Assembly (NCBI GenBank): GCA_947179155.2
Contig: OX359280.1
Span: 45,183,055-45,247,054 of the forward strand
Source: Hedera helix
Lineage: Eukaryota > Streptophyta > Magnoliopsida > Apiales > Araliaceae
DNA length: 64,000 nt
Direction of reading: 5' to 3'
The notes beneath the pieces are model-generated. The model ran no database searches. It was not told where the DNA came from and saw nothing but the letters and a program-made list of their open reading frames with translations. Shown piece by piece: positions 24,701 through 33,300 of this stretch. Each line of letters starts with the position of its first letter. Positions within the stretch are counted from its first letter, which is position 1. A program made the position numbers and the translations under genes.

Positions 24701-26733
24701 TTCTTTGTATTTTGAAAATGTCACATCACATATCTTGTTTCGTATCATATCGATATCATTTATCCATAGTAGTGCTTCATAGTCACTATCCCAAGGATTT
24801 CTCAACCGCGGAAGAGAGGAAAATAACTCGTAGCTTTCTTCAATAACCAATAGTCTATTATGTAGGGTTATTAACTTGTGAGAGATTGCATTAATATTCA
24901 TAGAGACTCAAAACCTTAATATTAATTTTAAAACAATAAATAATGACTAAAATACTCTTACTAAATATTAAAATCCTAATCACTATTAAATGTCCTAAAT
25001 CTCCACTAACAAATAAACAATTACATCAATTTTCCCCAAATTAAACATAATAAAAATAAATAAAAATTTCTCCTTAGCTTTGGTCTGGTCATCCTCATCA
25101 ATATACATCCCCCTTTGTGAAACCAAAAAGACAATGCATGCTCCCCTATGGGTATTGAACTAAGTGGTTTATAGGTCCCCTATAGATGCCTTACTACCAC
25201 CTTAATGCTCAGACATCTAAAAGTAACTTTCCCTATCACCACTGTCATCCTTCAACGACGCTAGAGCTACAACTTAGAACACTGAGTTATATCACGGGTA
25301 TCCACTCCCTCTATCCACCATTAAACAACTCCATTCATTACAAAACAATCTTACCCTTACACGTCCATCTTCAACTCAAGTGCAAATAGCTAGTCCCAAC
25401 AACAGATCGTAACATGTACCAATTTTCTAAAACTAATAGCAATAAGCAGAAGATCTTTGGTTTTGTTTCTAGTTTTTTTTAAGTATAAGCATAAGATCTT
25501 ATATTGTACAGACACTAAATGCCTCAAGAGATTAATCCCATTCAAAATTTATTCAGCCATTTGAACTTTACCTGAGAAGAAGCAGAATGATCAGGCATAA
25601 TCTTTGGATCAGCCCAAGTTACAGTTGGAGCATTCCCTTCCAGCTTGAAATTGGCACTTGACATTTTCCGTCTGGAATAATCAGCACATGAATTGTTGTA
25701 ATACTCGATGAAAGCAAAACCACGATTACGGCATGGATTTTGAGGATCCTGTATTTGCAGAAGAAAATTTTATTGGTAAGGTCATCTTGATAAGCTAAAA
25801 CAAAGTCAATGACATATTTAGTTCAAACTTTTAGATGTCAAACCACACCTTTATGAGCTCAATGTTTTCTGCTCCGGGGCCAACCTCATCAATGACGATT
25901 CTAAACTCATCATCAGTACAGTTCTTTGGGATGTTGCCAATAAACAATCTGTATTTAGTTTCAGACAGCGAACACCTCAAGGTTCTACCCTGCAGTTAAA
26001 AGTATATTGAAGATCAAAAACTCAGTTTTAGGAAAGCACGACAGAAAGTGCAAAAGTACATAATATTTACAAATTATAGAACAGAACTTTAATAGATTAA
26101 CCAACCCCACCTTAAAGTCCTTGTTATGTAACCCTTCAATAGCCTTTTGTGCAACATCCTTTGTTTTGAATGCTACAAAAGCAAAACCTTTACCTTCACC
26201 AGTATCCCTATTTTTCATTAACCTCATCTGCAAAACCATGGAGCAATTAAATCTATTTCAAAATATTCCCTGGATATAAGTAATGCTCCCACAAGCAGAA
26301 TAGCTCATTGTTGGGGCCCTGAATTAAAACTGACCTCAAAAATTTCACCCATTGATTGGCAGAGATCTCTTAATTCTTCTTCAGTAACATCTCGAGGAAG
26401 TGCGCCAATGAAAACCTCGGAGCCATGAGGAGGAAGGTCAAGTAGTTCAGAGCGCATGTATTTGTCATCTTCGCCAGCAGAAGGCTTTTCTTCATCTGCT
26501 ATAGGTTCATATGCAAACAGGCTTGTCTGGCTCCTATCTTCTTCTGGTGACTGCTCCTTCCCAGTATCCCCATATCTTAAGTCCTCTAGGTCATCTTCAT
26601 CGTTTTCATTACCATCATCAACACCTCCCTCAACTTCTTCATCCTCTATTGGTTCTTCAACATCATCATCCATCTCTTCGTAATTGTCATCTTCGAAATC
26701 CACCCGATCCTCATTTTCTGCTCCTTCTGCCAT
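6645..26733 (-). CDS. LIF2-like: hnRNP-Q-like protein with three RRMs, LIF2-type; eight coding exons, 481 aa
   Basis: Joining exons 26733-26335, 26227-26111, 25989-25849, 25748-25572, 7993-7789, 7267-7089, 6990-6905 and 6786-6645 gives 1446 nt in one frame, and every intron has GT-AG ends. Residues 1-104 are a very acidic leader. RRM1 runs from about 106 to 182 (RNP2 VFIGAL; RNP1 KGFAFVAF at 146-153). RRM2 starts near 186 (RNP2 LFIGNI; RNP1 RGFAFIEY at 228-235). RRM3 starts near 282 (RNP2 LYVKNI; RNP1 RDFGFVHF at 320-327). The tail is Gly/Pro/Met-rich, then RGG-like, and ends RRYRPY. This order is that of plant hnRNP-Q/R-type proteins, of which Arabidopsis LIF2 (LHP1-interacting factor 2) is the best known. 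The family is nuclear and binds RNA, with a reported link to Polycomb-regulated flowering genes. The function here is inferred by similarity. Length and all RNP motifs look intact, so the gene is probably functional despite its 17.6 kb fourth intron. Confidence 0.93.
6905..6990 (-). CDS. RRM gene, coding exon 7
   Basis: 86 nt encoding the family-typical MIYGRGPMP..MQMVPM..LPDGRIGYV segment. It ends with a split Leu codon at CT|GTAAGT. Confidence 0.92.
7089..7267 (-). CDS. RRM gene, coding exon 6 (linker after RRM3)
   Basis: It completes the split Gly codon, then encodes LLEVVLARPQ and a Gly/Pro/Tyr-rich stretch. It ends at CAG|GTATAT. The intron before it is 521 bp. Confidence 0.92.
7789..7993 (-). 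CDS. RRM gene, coding exon 5 (RRM3)
   Basis: 205 nt starting VKALYVKNIPENTS and ending within a Gly codon (G|GTAATA). Both RNP motifs of RRM3 lie in this exon. Confidence 0.93.
8753..8772. repeat. (CA)n microsatellite
   Basis: A short CA run inside the TIR element. Confidence 0.85.
9684..12943 (+). mobile_element. Solo LTR, 3.26 kb, chromovirus-type ends
   Basis: It starts TGTAATATCCCGG and ends GGGGGTGTGACA. It is flanked by a perfect 5-bp duplication, TTAAC (9679-9683 and 12944-12948), which identifies it as one integrated unit. A TATA motif (CTATAAATAAAG) is at 10828-10839. No internal retroelement region is present, so it is a solo LTR formed by LTR-LTR recombination. Ends and length resemble the LTRs at 1586, 37755 and 38908, but the bodies differ. 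Confidence 0.93.
11040..11510. repeat. Diverged tandem repeat, three units of about 150 bp
   Basis: Each unit runs from a TTCTTG..TAAAAGTCATAA phrase through GATAAAACATGATGG and TGTGGCATCAAGTTTTA to AAACTTAGTTTTCAT. The units are clearly related but diverged. Confidence 0.7.
13028..13770. other. Intronic DNA without recognised feature
   Basis: I see no gene or bounded repeat. A short GTGGGTGGGTGGG/GTGCGTGC tract is at about 13258-13280. Confidence 0.5.
13830..14110. repeat. Degenerate tandem repeat
   Basis: Repeated phrases of the form AAGTACAATTTAACTTAACTA and TATATTTTAAGTAC recur about five times with divergence. The origin is unknown. It may be part of the adjoining LTR's 5' region. Confidence 0.55.
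14130..15554 (+). mobile_element. Athila/Tat-like LTR, copy A (5' boundary unclear)
   Basis: Shared with copies B, C and D are the TATA region (CTATAAATA near 14676), the TTTATACACTGTGAGATCTAA block, the GTTTAATTGCTAGG block, the CTCTGTGGGATCGACT block and the terminus GCGACAGTGCACCA. The first few hundred bases of the family are not recognisable here, so the start is approximate. Confidence 0.75.
15648..15819. mobile_element. MITE, about 172 bp with TIRs of about 30 bp
   Basis: The left end ATTCTATGTTCATAAACTAT and the reverse complement of the right end ATTCTATGTGCATAAACTAT match across about 30 bp, continuing GCACAAACAA. The flanks TACT (15644-15647) and TACT (15820-15823) may be the target duplication. 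Confidence 0.7.
15820..16120. other. Intronic DNA without recognised feature
   Basis: AT-rich, with no bounded repeat or coding signal seen. Confidence 0.5.
16121..17815 (+). mobile_element. Athila/Tat-like LTR, copy B
   Basis: It opens TGATAGTGTTAAATTATATGC and ends GCGACATCACACCA, the same ends as copy C, whose boundaries are fixed by a target duplication. TATA motif CCTATAAATAGAGG near 16897. An internal phrase of about 85 bp (TTGGATTGTGTTGTTTAGTTCAACGA...) is duplicated at 17310-17470. The flanks (ATATT / ATAAA) do not form a clean duplication. Confidence 0.85.
17816..18090. other. Intronic DNA without recognised feature
   Basis: GC content is a little higher than the surroundings, with no supported gene. 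It may be the remote 3' end of the LINE fragment to its right. Confidence 0.4.
18100..18800 (-). pseudogene. LINE (non-LTR retrotransposon) reverse-transcriptase C-terminal fragment
   Basis: Read on the minus strand with several frame changes, the translation shows the order typical of plant LINE ORF2 C-termini. First comes an LRWKWLCRFLYEGY-type segment, then a GWVTKGLRVPYAISLWK-type segment (family motif GPYGVSLWK), then RFWWDVWVG followed by a short FSLA stretch. The RT catalytic core is absent. Stops and frameshifts are frequent, so this is an old 5'-truncated copy in the intron of the RRM gene and on the same strand as that gene. Confidence 0.65.
18970..20000. other. Intronic DNA without recognised feature
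   Basis: Repeated phrases of the type AAGTTTGGGGA...CTTAAACTTTGGG at 18985-19070 and ACTTGG...AACTTGGGGACCAAG at 19430-19480 suggest degraded repeats. I see no gene. Confidence 0.4.
20010..21752 (+). mobile_element. Small copia-like element (TRIM/LARD type) with two LTRs
   Basis: Two direct repeats of about 330-380 bp (about 20010-20336 and about 21378-21752) share TTGGATTATTAATGTAATTA, the GATTATTTCCTTTTAAAATTAG block and the 3' terminus ACATCA. Three bases after the first LTR is TGGTATCAGAGC (20340-20351), the primer site for initiator tRNA-Met used by most plant Ty1/copia elements. The internal region is only about 1 kb and has no protease, integrase or RT motif, so the element is non-autonomous. 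The second LTR carries extra copies of a roughly 30-bp GTAGATTTTAGTTAGGAG-type unit. Confidence 0.75.
20340..20351 (+). other. Primer binding site, initiator tRNA-Met
   Basis: TGGTATCAGAGC, three bases after the LTR end at 20336. Confidence 0.85.
21968..23836. mobile_element. Stowaway-like MITE, interrupted by LTR copy C
   Basis: The left end CTCCCTCTGTCCCAATTTAG and the inverted right end CTGCCTCCTCAATTGATTAC are flanked by TA on both sides (21966-21967 and 23837-23838). CTCCCTCTGTCCC is the classic Stowaway/mariner-type terminus of plants. Without the LTR the MITE is about 230 bp. Confidence 0.75.
22042..23675 (+). mobile_element. Athila/Tat-like solo LTR, copy C
   Basis: It starts TGATAGGGTTAAATTATATGC, ends TGCGATATCACACCA, and is flanked by the perfect 5-bp duplication ATCAC (22037-22041 and 23676-23680). 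TATA motif CCTATAAATAGAGG near 22834. The duplication fixes the true ends of this LTR family. Confidence 0.92.
23840..25571. other. Remaining intron 4 sequence without recognised feature
   Basis: AT-rich, with short CA-rich tracts near 23870-23930. A CGAACACTTCTTGGACACTG-type low-copy repeat phrase is near 24174. I see no supported gene. Confidence 0.5.
25572..25748 (-). CDS. RRM gene, coding exon 4 (RRM2 RNP1 to linker)
   Basis: 59 codons between CAG|GATCCT and CAG|GTAAAG. RNP1 is RGFAFIEY. The donor at its 3' side opens the giant intron. Confidence 0.93.
25849..25989 (-). CDS. RRM gene, coding exon 3 (end of RRM1, start of RRM2)
   Basis: 47 codons between CAG|GGTAGA and AAG|GTGTGG. It contains LFIGNIPK, the RNP2 of RRM2. 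The intron before it is 121 bp. Confidence 0.93.
26111..26227 (-). CDS. RRM gene, coding exon 2 (RRM1, second half)
   Basis: 39 codons between CAG|ATGAGG and AAG|GTGGGG. It carries RNP1 KGFAFVAF. The intron before it is 107 bp. Confidence 0.93.
26335..26733 (-). CDS. RRM gene, coding exon 1 (start codon, acidic leader, start of RRM1)
   Basis: ATG at 26733-26731 is followed by 133 codons. The first 100 residues are rich in Asp/Glu. RNP2 of RRM1 is near residues 106-111. The donor is GAG|GTCAGT. The ATG is the first in this frame after an upstream in-frame stop. Confidence 0.93.
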
Positions 26734-27299
26734 CTAGTTCAGCTTGAAGGTATTTTCATCCAATAGCTGAACCTGAATTCTGCTGAAATGACCTGCGAGT
26801 TTAGATTGGAAAGTACACAGCATGCAGAAAAGCAACATAAAGTCTAGCCATGAAGAATACAAGAATGTGCAATATATAACTACAATGCATGCTTAGTAAA
26901 GAAAAATTGTCCGCCAATGCAAAAATGAGAAACAAAGAAAGATAATAGGACACAAGAACATTCTTAGTTGCTGATAAACTTCAAAGTAAAAATTTAATCT
27001 TTCACAGCTGCAAACAGCAAGCTGAGCCCAATTTCCCAAAACCTTCTCATTGTTTATTTGGTAACCAACAGAGCACAAAGCAGTAAATATTCTATATACC
27101 AGGGGCATAAAACACTAATATCAGTTTTCTTCTTGAATGTGATAAAAAGATTTGAAGAATATCTTTTTCATACATACTGGCAGCAATGAAATAAAATCCC
27201 TATTATCCTATAAATTGCATCCTAAAGACGTACAAATCCCAATAGCAACAACGTTTAAAAAATAAATACAATGATAAAAGTCAAAGCAGTAAAAATCTC

Positions 27300-27720
27300 T
27301 GACAGAGCCTGTTCGGCCAAAACCAACTTATAAGTCAGTTTACTATCTAAGTATTTGGCAATGACAGAATGACTTAATTTTGAACTTATAAGTTGTTCTT
27401 GAGAAGCAACAATTTTTTACTTTTCACAAACTGGCTTACAAGTCATTTTAAGATAAATACGCTTGAATAAATATATAGACTCTTTCGCCCTTATTTTACT
27501 GATCTTTATAACTTATTTTATTTTAACTTATAAATCATTTTACCCGAACACCTTTGCAACTTATTTTAACTTAATTTATTAAATCAAAAAAATAATGCTC
27601 AACACTTTTATGTATAAGTCACAACTTAAAATGACTTATAAATCATTTTAAATTTTAACCTATAAGTCATTAAAATAAATCATTCTGTCCTGCCATAATG
27701 TTACCCAAACCATTCGGAAA
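27300..27720. repeat. MITE-like repeat with ACTTATAAGTCA words
   Basis: It opens GCCTGTTCGGCCAAAACCAA and contains at least six direct or inverted copies of AACTTATAAGTCA/TGACTTATAA. A CCCGAACACC phrase is internal. The GCCTGTTCGG / CCGAACA pairing is seen in plant DNA-transposon derivatives. The boundary and class are unresolved. Confidence 0.5.
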
Positions 27721-28085
27721 TAGCAAAACCCCATAATTTAAAACTTTTAACAAAACCCAAATTGCAAAACAAATTAATATAATCTTTAAAACCCTTTATG
27801 TTGCGTTTGGATGGGGAAAATGGAGTAGAAGAAGAAATTGAATGATTTTAAGTTATTTTAAGTATATGTTTGATTGTTGGTGAGAATGAATGGTTTAATA
27901 TGATGGTAAAATTATGATTCATATCCATTCTATTAGAATAAATTTTATCCCACCCCTCTCACATACAATAAAAATCAAAAATCAAGGTGATTGAATAAAT
28001 TTTTATTCCATTTGAATGATTTAGCCTCCCAAATATCATCTAATACACTATTCTGTGTGTGAGAGAGAGACTTTGCACACCGGGA

Positions 28086-28161
<76 letters not shown>
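28086..28161. repeat. (TA)n(TG)n(AG)n compound microsatellite
   Basis: Three consecutive dinucleotide tracts. A TTTGCACACCGG phrase flanks the array on both sides (28071-28084 and 28163-28176), so the tract lies between two short direct repeats. The open frames over it are translated repeat. Confidence 0.92.
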
Positions 28162-28162
<1 letters not shown>

Positions 28163-28451
28163 TTTGCACACCGGAGAAACAATATTTTGTGCGTTGCGAA
28201 TTGCTCTTATCTGTTCGTCTATCTGTCGATCCTTTTCTCTCTCTTTTTCTTCACTGTACTTTCCGTCGAGTGAGACTGATGACCCTCCAAAATGGTTTCG
28301 ATTCAGAGAATGGCCCTAATTTTGGTAAAACGGGTAGACCGCAGTGGGTTGAGGAGAACCCCGGGTTAATATCGGTGGAGCCGCATCCAGTTATATTGTG
28401 CCAGGGCATTTGCGACTTTTGCGTCGCCGTGGAGGGTTGCTGTTTGGTCAT

Positions 28452-29106
28452 TTCAGTTAGGGTTAGGATGAGTATGGTGCGATTTGGTGTTGTTTTAAAT
28501 TCAAATCGCACATAAAATTATTTAAGTGTGATTTGACAAATTCAAAATTGCACATAAATATCGCTTGTGATTGGTGCAATGCTGTTTTGAACCGTACGGT
28601 GCGATTTCATTTGGTGCAGTTTCGGTTCCAAAACTAATTAAAATAATTAAATTTTATGCAATTTAAATTAACAATTTAGTATCACATAATATTAAATATC
28701 ACTTTGATAACACATAACCTTACTTATAATATTTTGTCTAAACAAAAGCAAAATAGAAGTTACATGAGGGATAATTCTAAATAAATTAATTAAAAATTTT
28801 TGCTTACATATAAAAATTCTAAACAGAGATAATTACATGAGGGATAATTTTAAATGGATTAATTGAAAGGTGGCTTCCATAATAATGCTTAATACTTCTT
28901 GATATACTCCATGTTGAAAATAGCAAAACAAAGGGAGAAAAAAAAAAGATAGTGCGGCGCGATTTTTTCATGTGCAGTTTAGCTCAAAAATCAAACTCAA
29001 ACCGTAAATTCGATTTTTTAACCCACCTAAAATAACCACATATGCCGGAACCATTAGTGTGGTATTTGATACGGCTTCGGGGGTAAATCGATTTTTTACT
29101 CAGACC
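28452..29106. mobile_element. Probable TIR MITE with GGTGCGATTT-type ends
   Basis: The left end TTAGGATGAGTATGGTGCGATTT resembles the reverse complement of the right end (TTAGGTCTGAGTAAAAAATCGATTT). Internal GTGCGATTT / AAATCGCAC words occur in both orientations near the ends. There are no coding motifs. The exact target duplication is unclear. Confidence 0.45.
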
Positions 29107-29109
29107 TAA

Positions 29110-30325
29110 TTTCAGTCAAGAATGGGGTTAATATCGTCATTCAATTTATCACTTATTAAGACCATAAGGAAAAAGTTCCAGTATTATTTTCTTTCTTTAG
29201 AATGTCGCTATAATTACGATAGATCAGTAAAGAAATGTTTATGTTAAATAAAATTATTTTTATTTTAATACTATGACATAATTATAACATAACTTGTACA
29301 TATATTATCAAAATTTCAACTCTTTATTTTACAAGTGATAAGGTGTTTATTTCATCAAAATATTTATTACAAAACAATAATAAAATATCAAACAAAGTTT
29401 AAAAAAAATTGTGACTTTCGACCAATTTAGGCACCTTTGTCAAATTATTAATAAACAAAAAATAAATAGTCTATCATCTCAATCATTTATCAACTCTAAT
29501 TAATCTACAAAAATATTTAAAACAATGGCTAACATCTAACCTAACTTACAAAACAAAAGGACCAACGTAACTTACGTACTAAACTTTTACACCTTTTAGC
29601 CTCATCGATCAATATCTTAATATATAAAAATATAATAAAATAAAGATCGAGTCATTTTTGTTATTCTTAAATCGACTCAATAATTCAATCCTTTTTTTCA
29701 TCTAAATAATTCAAGAGTTTTTATTTTATTTTACTATTTAACATACAATATATTTAATGTACTCTTTAGTTAATAATAATACATTAATATTACTATATAC
29801 ATTACATTCTAATTTTTAATTCTAGACTTGTGAAGGATATATTATAATTTTAGCCATTAGATTTTCTTATTCATGAACCTACTTAGTATAAAGCTATCTC
29901 ATTCAACTTATTAGAATACATTATAAATAGCATTTTGACTATACACGAAATTACACTAAAAAATTCTACAAGTTAATTGCTGAATAACATATTCACTTGA
30001 ACCAACTATTTTTTACAAGAGATGATCTTACTATCAAAGTCAAAACAACTAAAATTAGATTAGAATAAATATAAAAATAATTGTCAACACCCATACTATT
30101 GAAGAAGTACATATTATTTTTTTAATTTATCAATCAATGTCTGAAGGAATAAATATTTTTTTTCAAATGATAATATAGCTCATAAAAATATTACACGTCA
30201 TGTAAAGAACAATTTATAAAACTTACATCTACTTTGCACAGATTATGAAAGCTTGTTTTAAAATCATTTTATGCATTCCTTTTTTCGCATATTGATAACT
30301 ACTTTCCATAACATATACCACTATG
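29110..30325. other. AT-rich stretch without recognised feature
   Basis: I see no gene, bounded repeat or RNA motif. Confidence 0.5.
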
Positions 30326-33300
30326 CAATGTTCTAAAAGGCACTAGGCTGGAGGCCGGCGACCGAGGGAGGGGGGGAGGGGTTGCGCCTAGGGGCCTAGG
30401 CGGGAATTTTTATTTTAAGCAAATTTTAATATTTTATCTTACATTTATCCAAATAAAACAATAATATAAAGCAAAATAATCTATAATAAAGATAATAAAT
30501 GCAATTGTTCAAAGTTCAAACATAAACATTTCATTGTTCAAAGTTCAAATACAAACAAATAATCAAAAATACAAACTAAATAGCTAATAGTCTTCATCTT
30601 TATATTCCTCTATATCTCTAACTCTTCTTCTCCATATTCCTCTAAGATAATATCCCCATCGGACTCACACTCGACCTCCTCATCTCCTTCTTCCTTCGTG
30701 TCATCATTAGACAAAAAATCTTCTTCATGTAGTTCTCTTACTCCAACATTTCGGCTATTTCTCCTAGGCTCTAGCACGTTGTCGGCCCCGGATGCTTCAC
30801 CAACCGCTTGTCAAGTAAGGCCTGGACAACCCTCAATTTCATCATCACTACCTTCAACAATCCCTCCTTACGCTTTTGAAGCATCACTTGCTAATAGCAC
30901 ATCTATTTTCCTCTCTTTCTCCTTTTGCTTCTTGTTGTTAAGCCTTGCATTAAATTGAACATAGACTAGATTGTTCAACCTTGTTGCATCTAGTCTATTC
31001 CTTTTCTTTGTATGAAGCTACAAAAAAAAAATTAAAAAAAAATTATATATTTATATTAGATTTTACTTAATAAACAACCGCCACTTACTAATTATTAATT
31101 ACTATATATTTGATAGTTAATCATTAATACTTACCCCCTCAAAAGTACTCCAATTTCTCTCACACCCGGATGAACTAGTAGTCAACGAAAGAATCCTTGT
31201 TGCCATCCTTTGCAAGTTGGGTGTACTATTGCCATAATTGGACCACCATCCAACTAATCATTAAAGAATTAAAAATCAAAAATTAGTGACAAATATTTTA
31301 ACAAGTATTAAATAGTAAATAAAGATTAAAAAATAAATATTTATACCCGGATCATAATTATCATCATTTGTTTCACATCCCGCCGCCGCTAAAGGTCTTC
31401 TAAACCCACCATCTTTTTTCTTATACTTCAACAACTCCGTATTTATGACGAGACTTTGCATATCAAAGTCATCGGGAAAGAACTTCTCGACACAAGTAAT
31501 CATCGCATCCATGACAAGTGGATCACCTTGTATGGTAGCATCTTTAAAGAAGTAATAAGGGTTCAATAAGTAGGCCGCCAAATGCAATGGACTATCAAGC
31601 CGGTCTTTAGCTTTAGCATCGATAATCTCGAGAATAGGACGATAGTTAGTCTCATTATTTGCGAATGCCTCTTTGATCTCTTCCTTTACTTTTTTGAGTT
31701 TTCCATATAAAAAACCCATTGATGGCTTTCGGTTTTCATCAATAAGGCGAAACACCTTTACCAGTGGAGGAAACACTTTCAAGCATAGTGTTACTCCATT
31801 CTAAAAACTCAAACTCAAGACGGTAGTATAAGCCATTTTTCCCTTAGTACTTTTCGACCATTTGCATTGATCCCATTCAGTATTAGTAAACATATACCTC
31901 AACTTCTCTTTTTTTTCCATCAAACTTTGCAAAGTCAAGAAAGAAATTGCAAATCTAGTAGTGCCCCGCCTCACTATGTCTCTCCTTTTTGTATGCTTCC
32001 TCATCAATGCGAATGCCTTATGATGTGCATAAATAAATATAATAAAGGCATTTGCTTTCTCAATCACTCCCTTAAACTTTGGTAGCTTACCAATTCCTTC
32101 AAGCATGAGGTTCAAAGTGTGAGTGGCATAAAAAGTCCAAAACATATGTGGTCTCTTTATCATTAACAAGTCTGACGCGGCGATGTTGTTGGAAGCATTA
32201 TCGGTAACAACTTGCACTACATTTTGTGTCCCAACTTATTCAATGCAATCATCAACATATTTGAAAATATATTCTTCGGTGTGTGCTTCCTCAGAATCTT
32301 CTTTAGAAGAAAGAAAAGTTGTGCCCTCTTTGCAATTCACACACAAATTCATGATACTTCTTCTTTTTCTATCGGTCCAAGCATTGGTCATAATAGAACA
32401 ACCACTGAAAGACCATTTTTCTTCTTGCTTCTTGAGTGGCTTCTTAGTCCTCTCTACCTCCTCTTTCAACAATGGCTCTCTTAGTTGGTATTGGCTTGGA
32501 GGTTGGTAACCCGAGCCATATTGACCAACCGCTTCACAAAACCTCTTGAAGCTATCACAGTCGATAGCATTAAAAGGAATACCGGTTTCATACACCCATT
32601 GAGCCAAGTATTGATGCACACTATGCGTTCTTTCCTTCCAAAGTGCATCATTGATATTTTGTTGTCGTAGCTTCTTACTTGTACTTATTGAAGAATCGGG
32701 ATTTATGGTCGATGCAAAATTATTTATAGCCCCAATAAAGTGTGGTCTTTTTCTTGACCCTGTCACTTCAATTTTATCTACTCCCTTGTCATCAATTATA
32801 TTAACCTCTTTTCTAATTTCTTCATTATCTTTCTTTTTCTCTTGCTTCTTCCTTTTTGCTTCTTCTATTACGGCTTTACACTTTGCTTTTATCTTCATCA
32901 GTAGCCTTTAAGCACGGTCTAGTATTTCCTGTAATTTACGCAATGTGTTGTTTAATTCTATAAATCCCTCCGCTAACACAATGTCCACACAACTTGCATT
33001 TCATTTTATCCATATTTTTAGGATTAATCAACATCTCATACTCCCATCCGACGTCCTTTGATGCACATTTCAATTATGATTCAATTTCAGGTACATAAGT
33101 GGAATTAGATGCTTCAGAAGAAGGAATTTGTGCCATTGGAAGTTTGAAACAAACCTACAAATTTCACTATCAAAGGCATAAGCAAAAAAAAAAAAAACAG
33201 TAGCATGCAGCCATGCAAAAAAGAAATGGAACAGAAATTGAAAGCAAAACAGGGCACTACAGTATGCAGAACAGAAATGAAACAACAAAACAGCAGCAGT

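Larger units (their letters stand above)
7994..25571 (-). other. Giant intron 4 (17,578 bp) of the RRM gene
   Basis: Its boundaries are the donor CAG|GTAAAG and the acceptor TTTACCAG|GTC. All other introns between coding exons are 98-521 bp. The bulk is identifiable repeat DNA, described separately. The protein reads smoothly from the RRM2 exon into the RRM3 exon in phase 0, as expected from the family. Confidence 0.88.
26734..28330 (-). promoter_or_regulatory. Upstream region of the RRM gene; possible 5' UTR exon and UTR intron
   Basis: Read on the minus strand, 26735-26810 carries pyrimidine/CAG signals that could be the acceptor of a 5' UTR intron. About 28165-28330 contains a purine-rich GAAGAAAAAGAGAGAGAAAAG leader of the kind common in plant first exons. 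The arrangement (non-coding exon, 1.4 kb intron, ATG exon) is inference only. Confidence 0.3.

Noticed and set aside
26456..26747. Plus-strand frames rich in Ser opposite the RRM gene's first exon
   Set aside because: Antisense shadow of the Asp/Glu-rich leader (GAT/GAA read as ATC/TTC).
27975..28319. Frames with THTHTHT / YIYIYI / CVCVCV runs
   Set aside because: Translated dinucleotide repeats.
32183..32911. Plus-strand frames opposite the hAT transposase
   Set aside because: Antisense shadows of the transposase, whose domains are clear on the minus strand.
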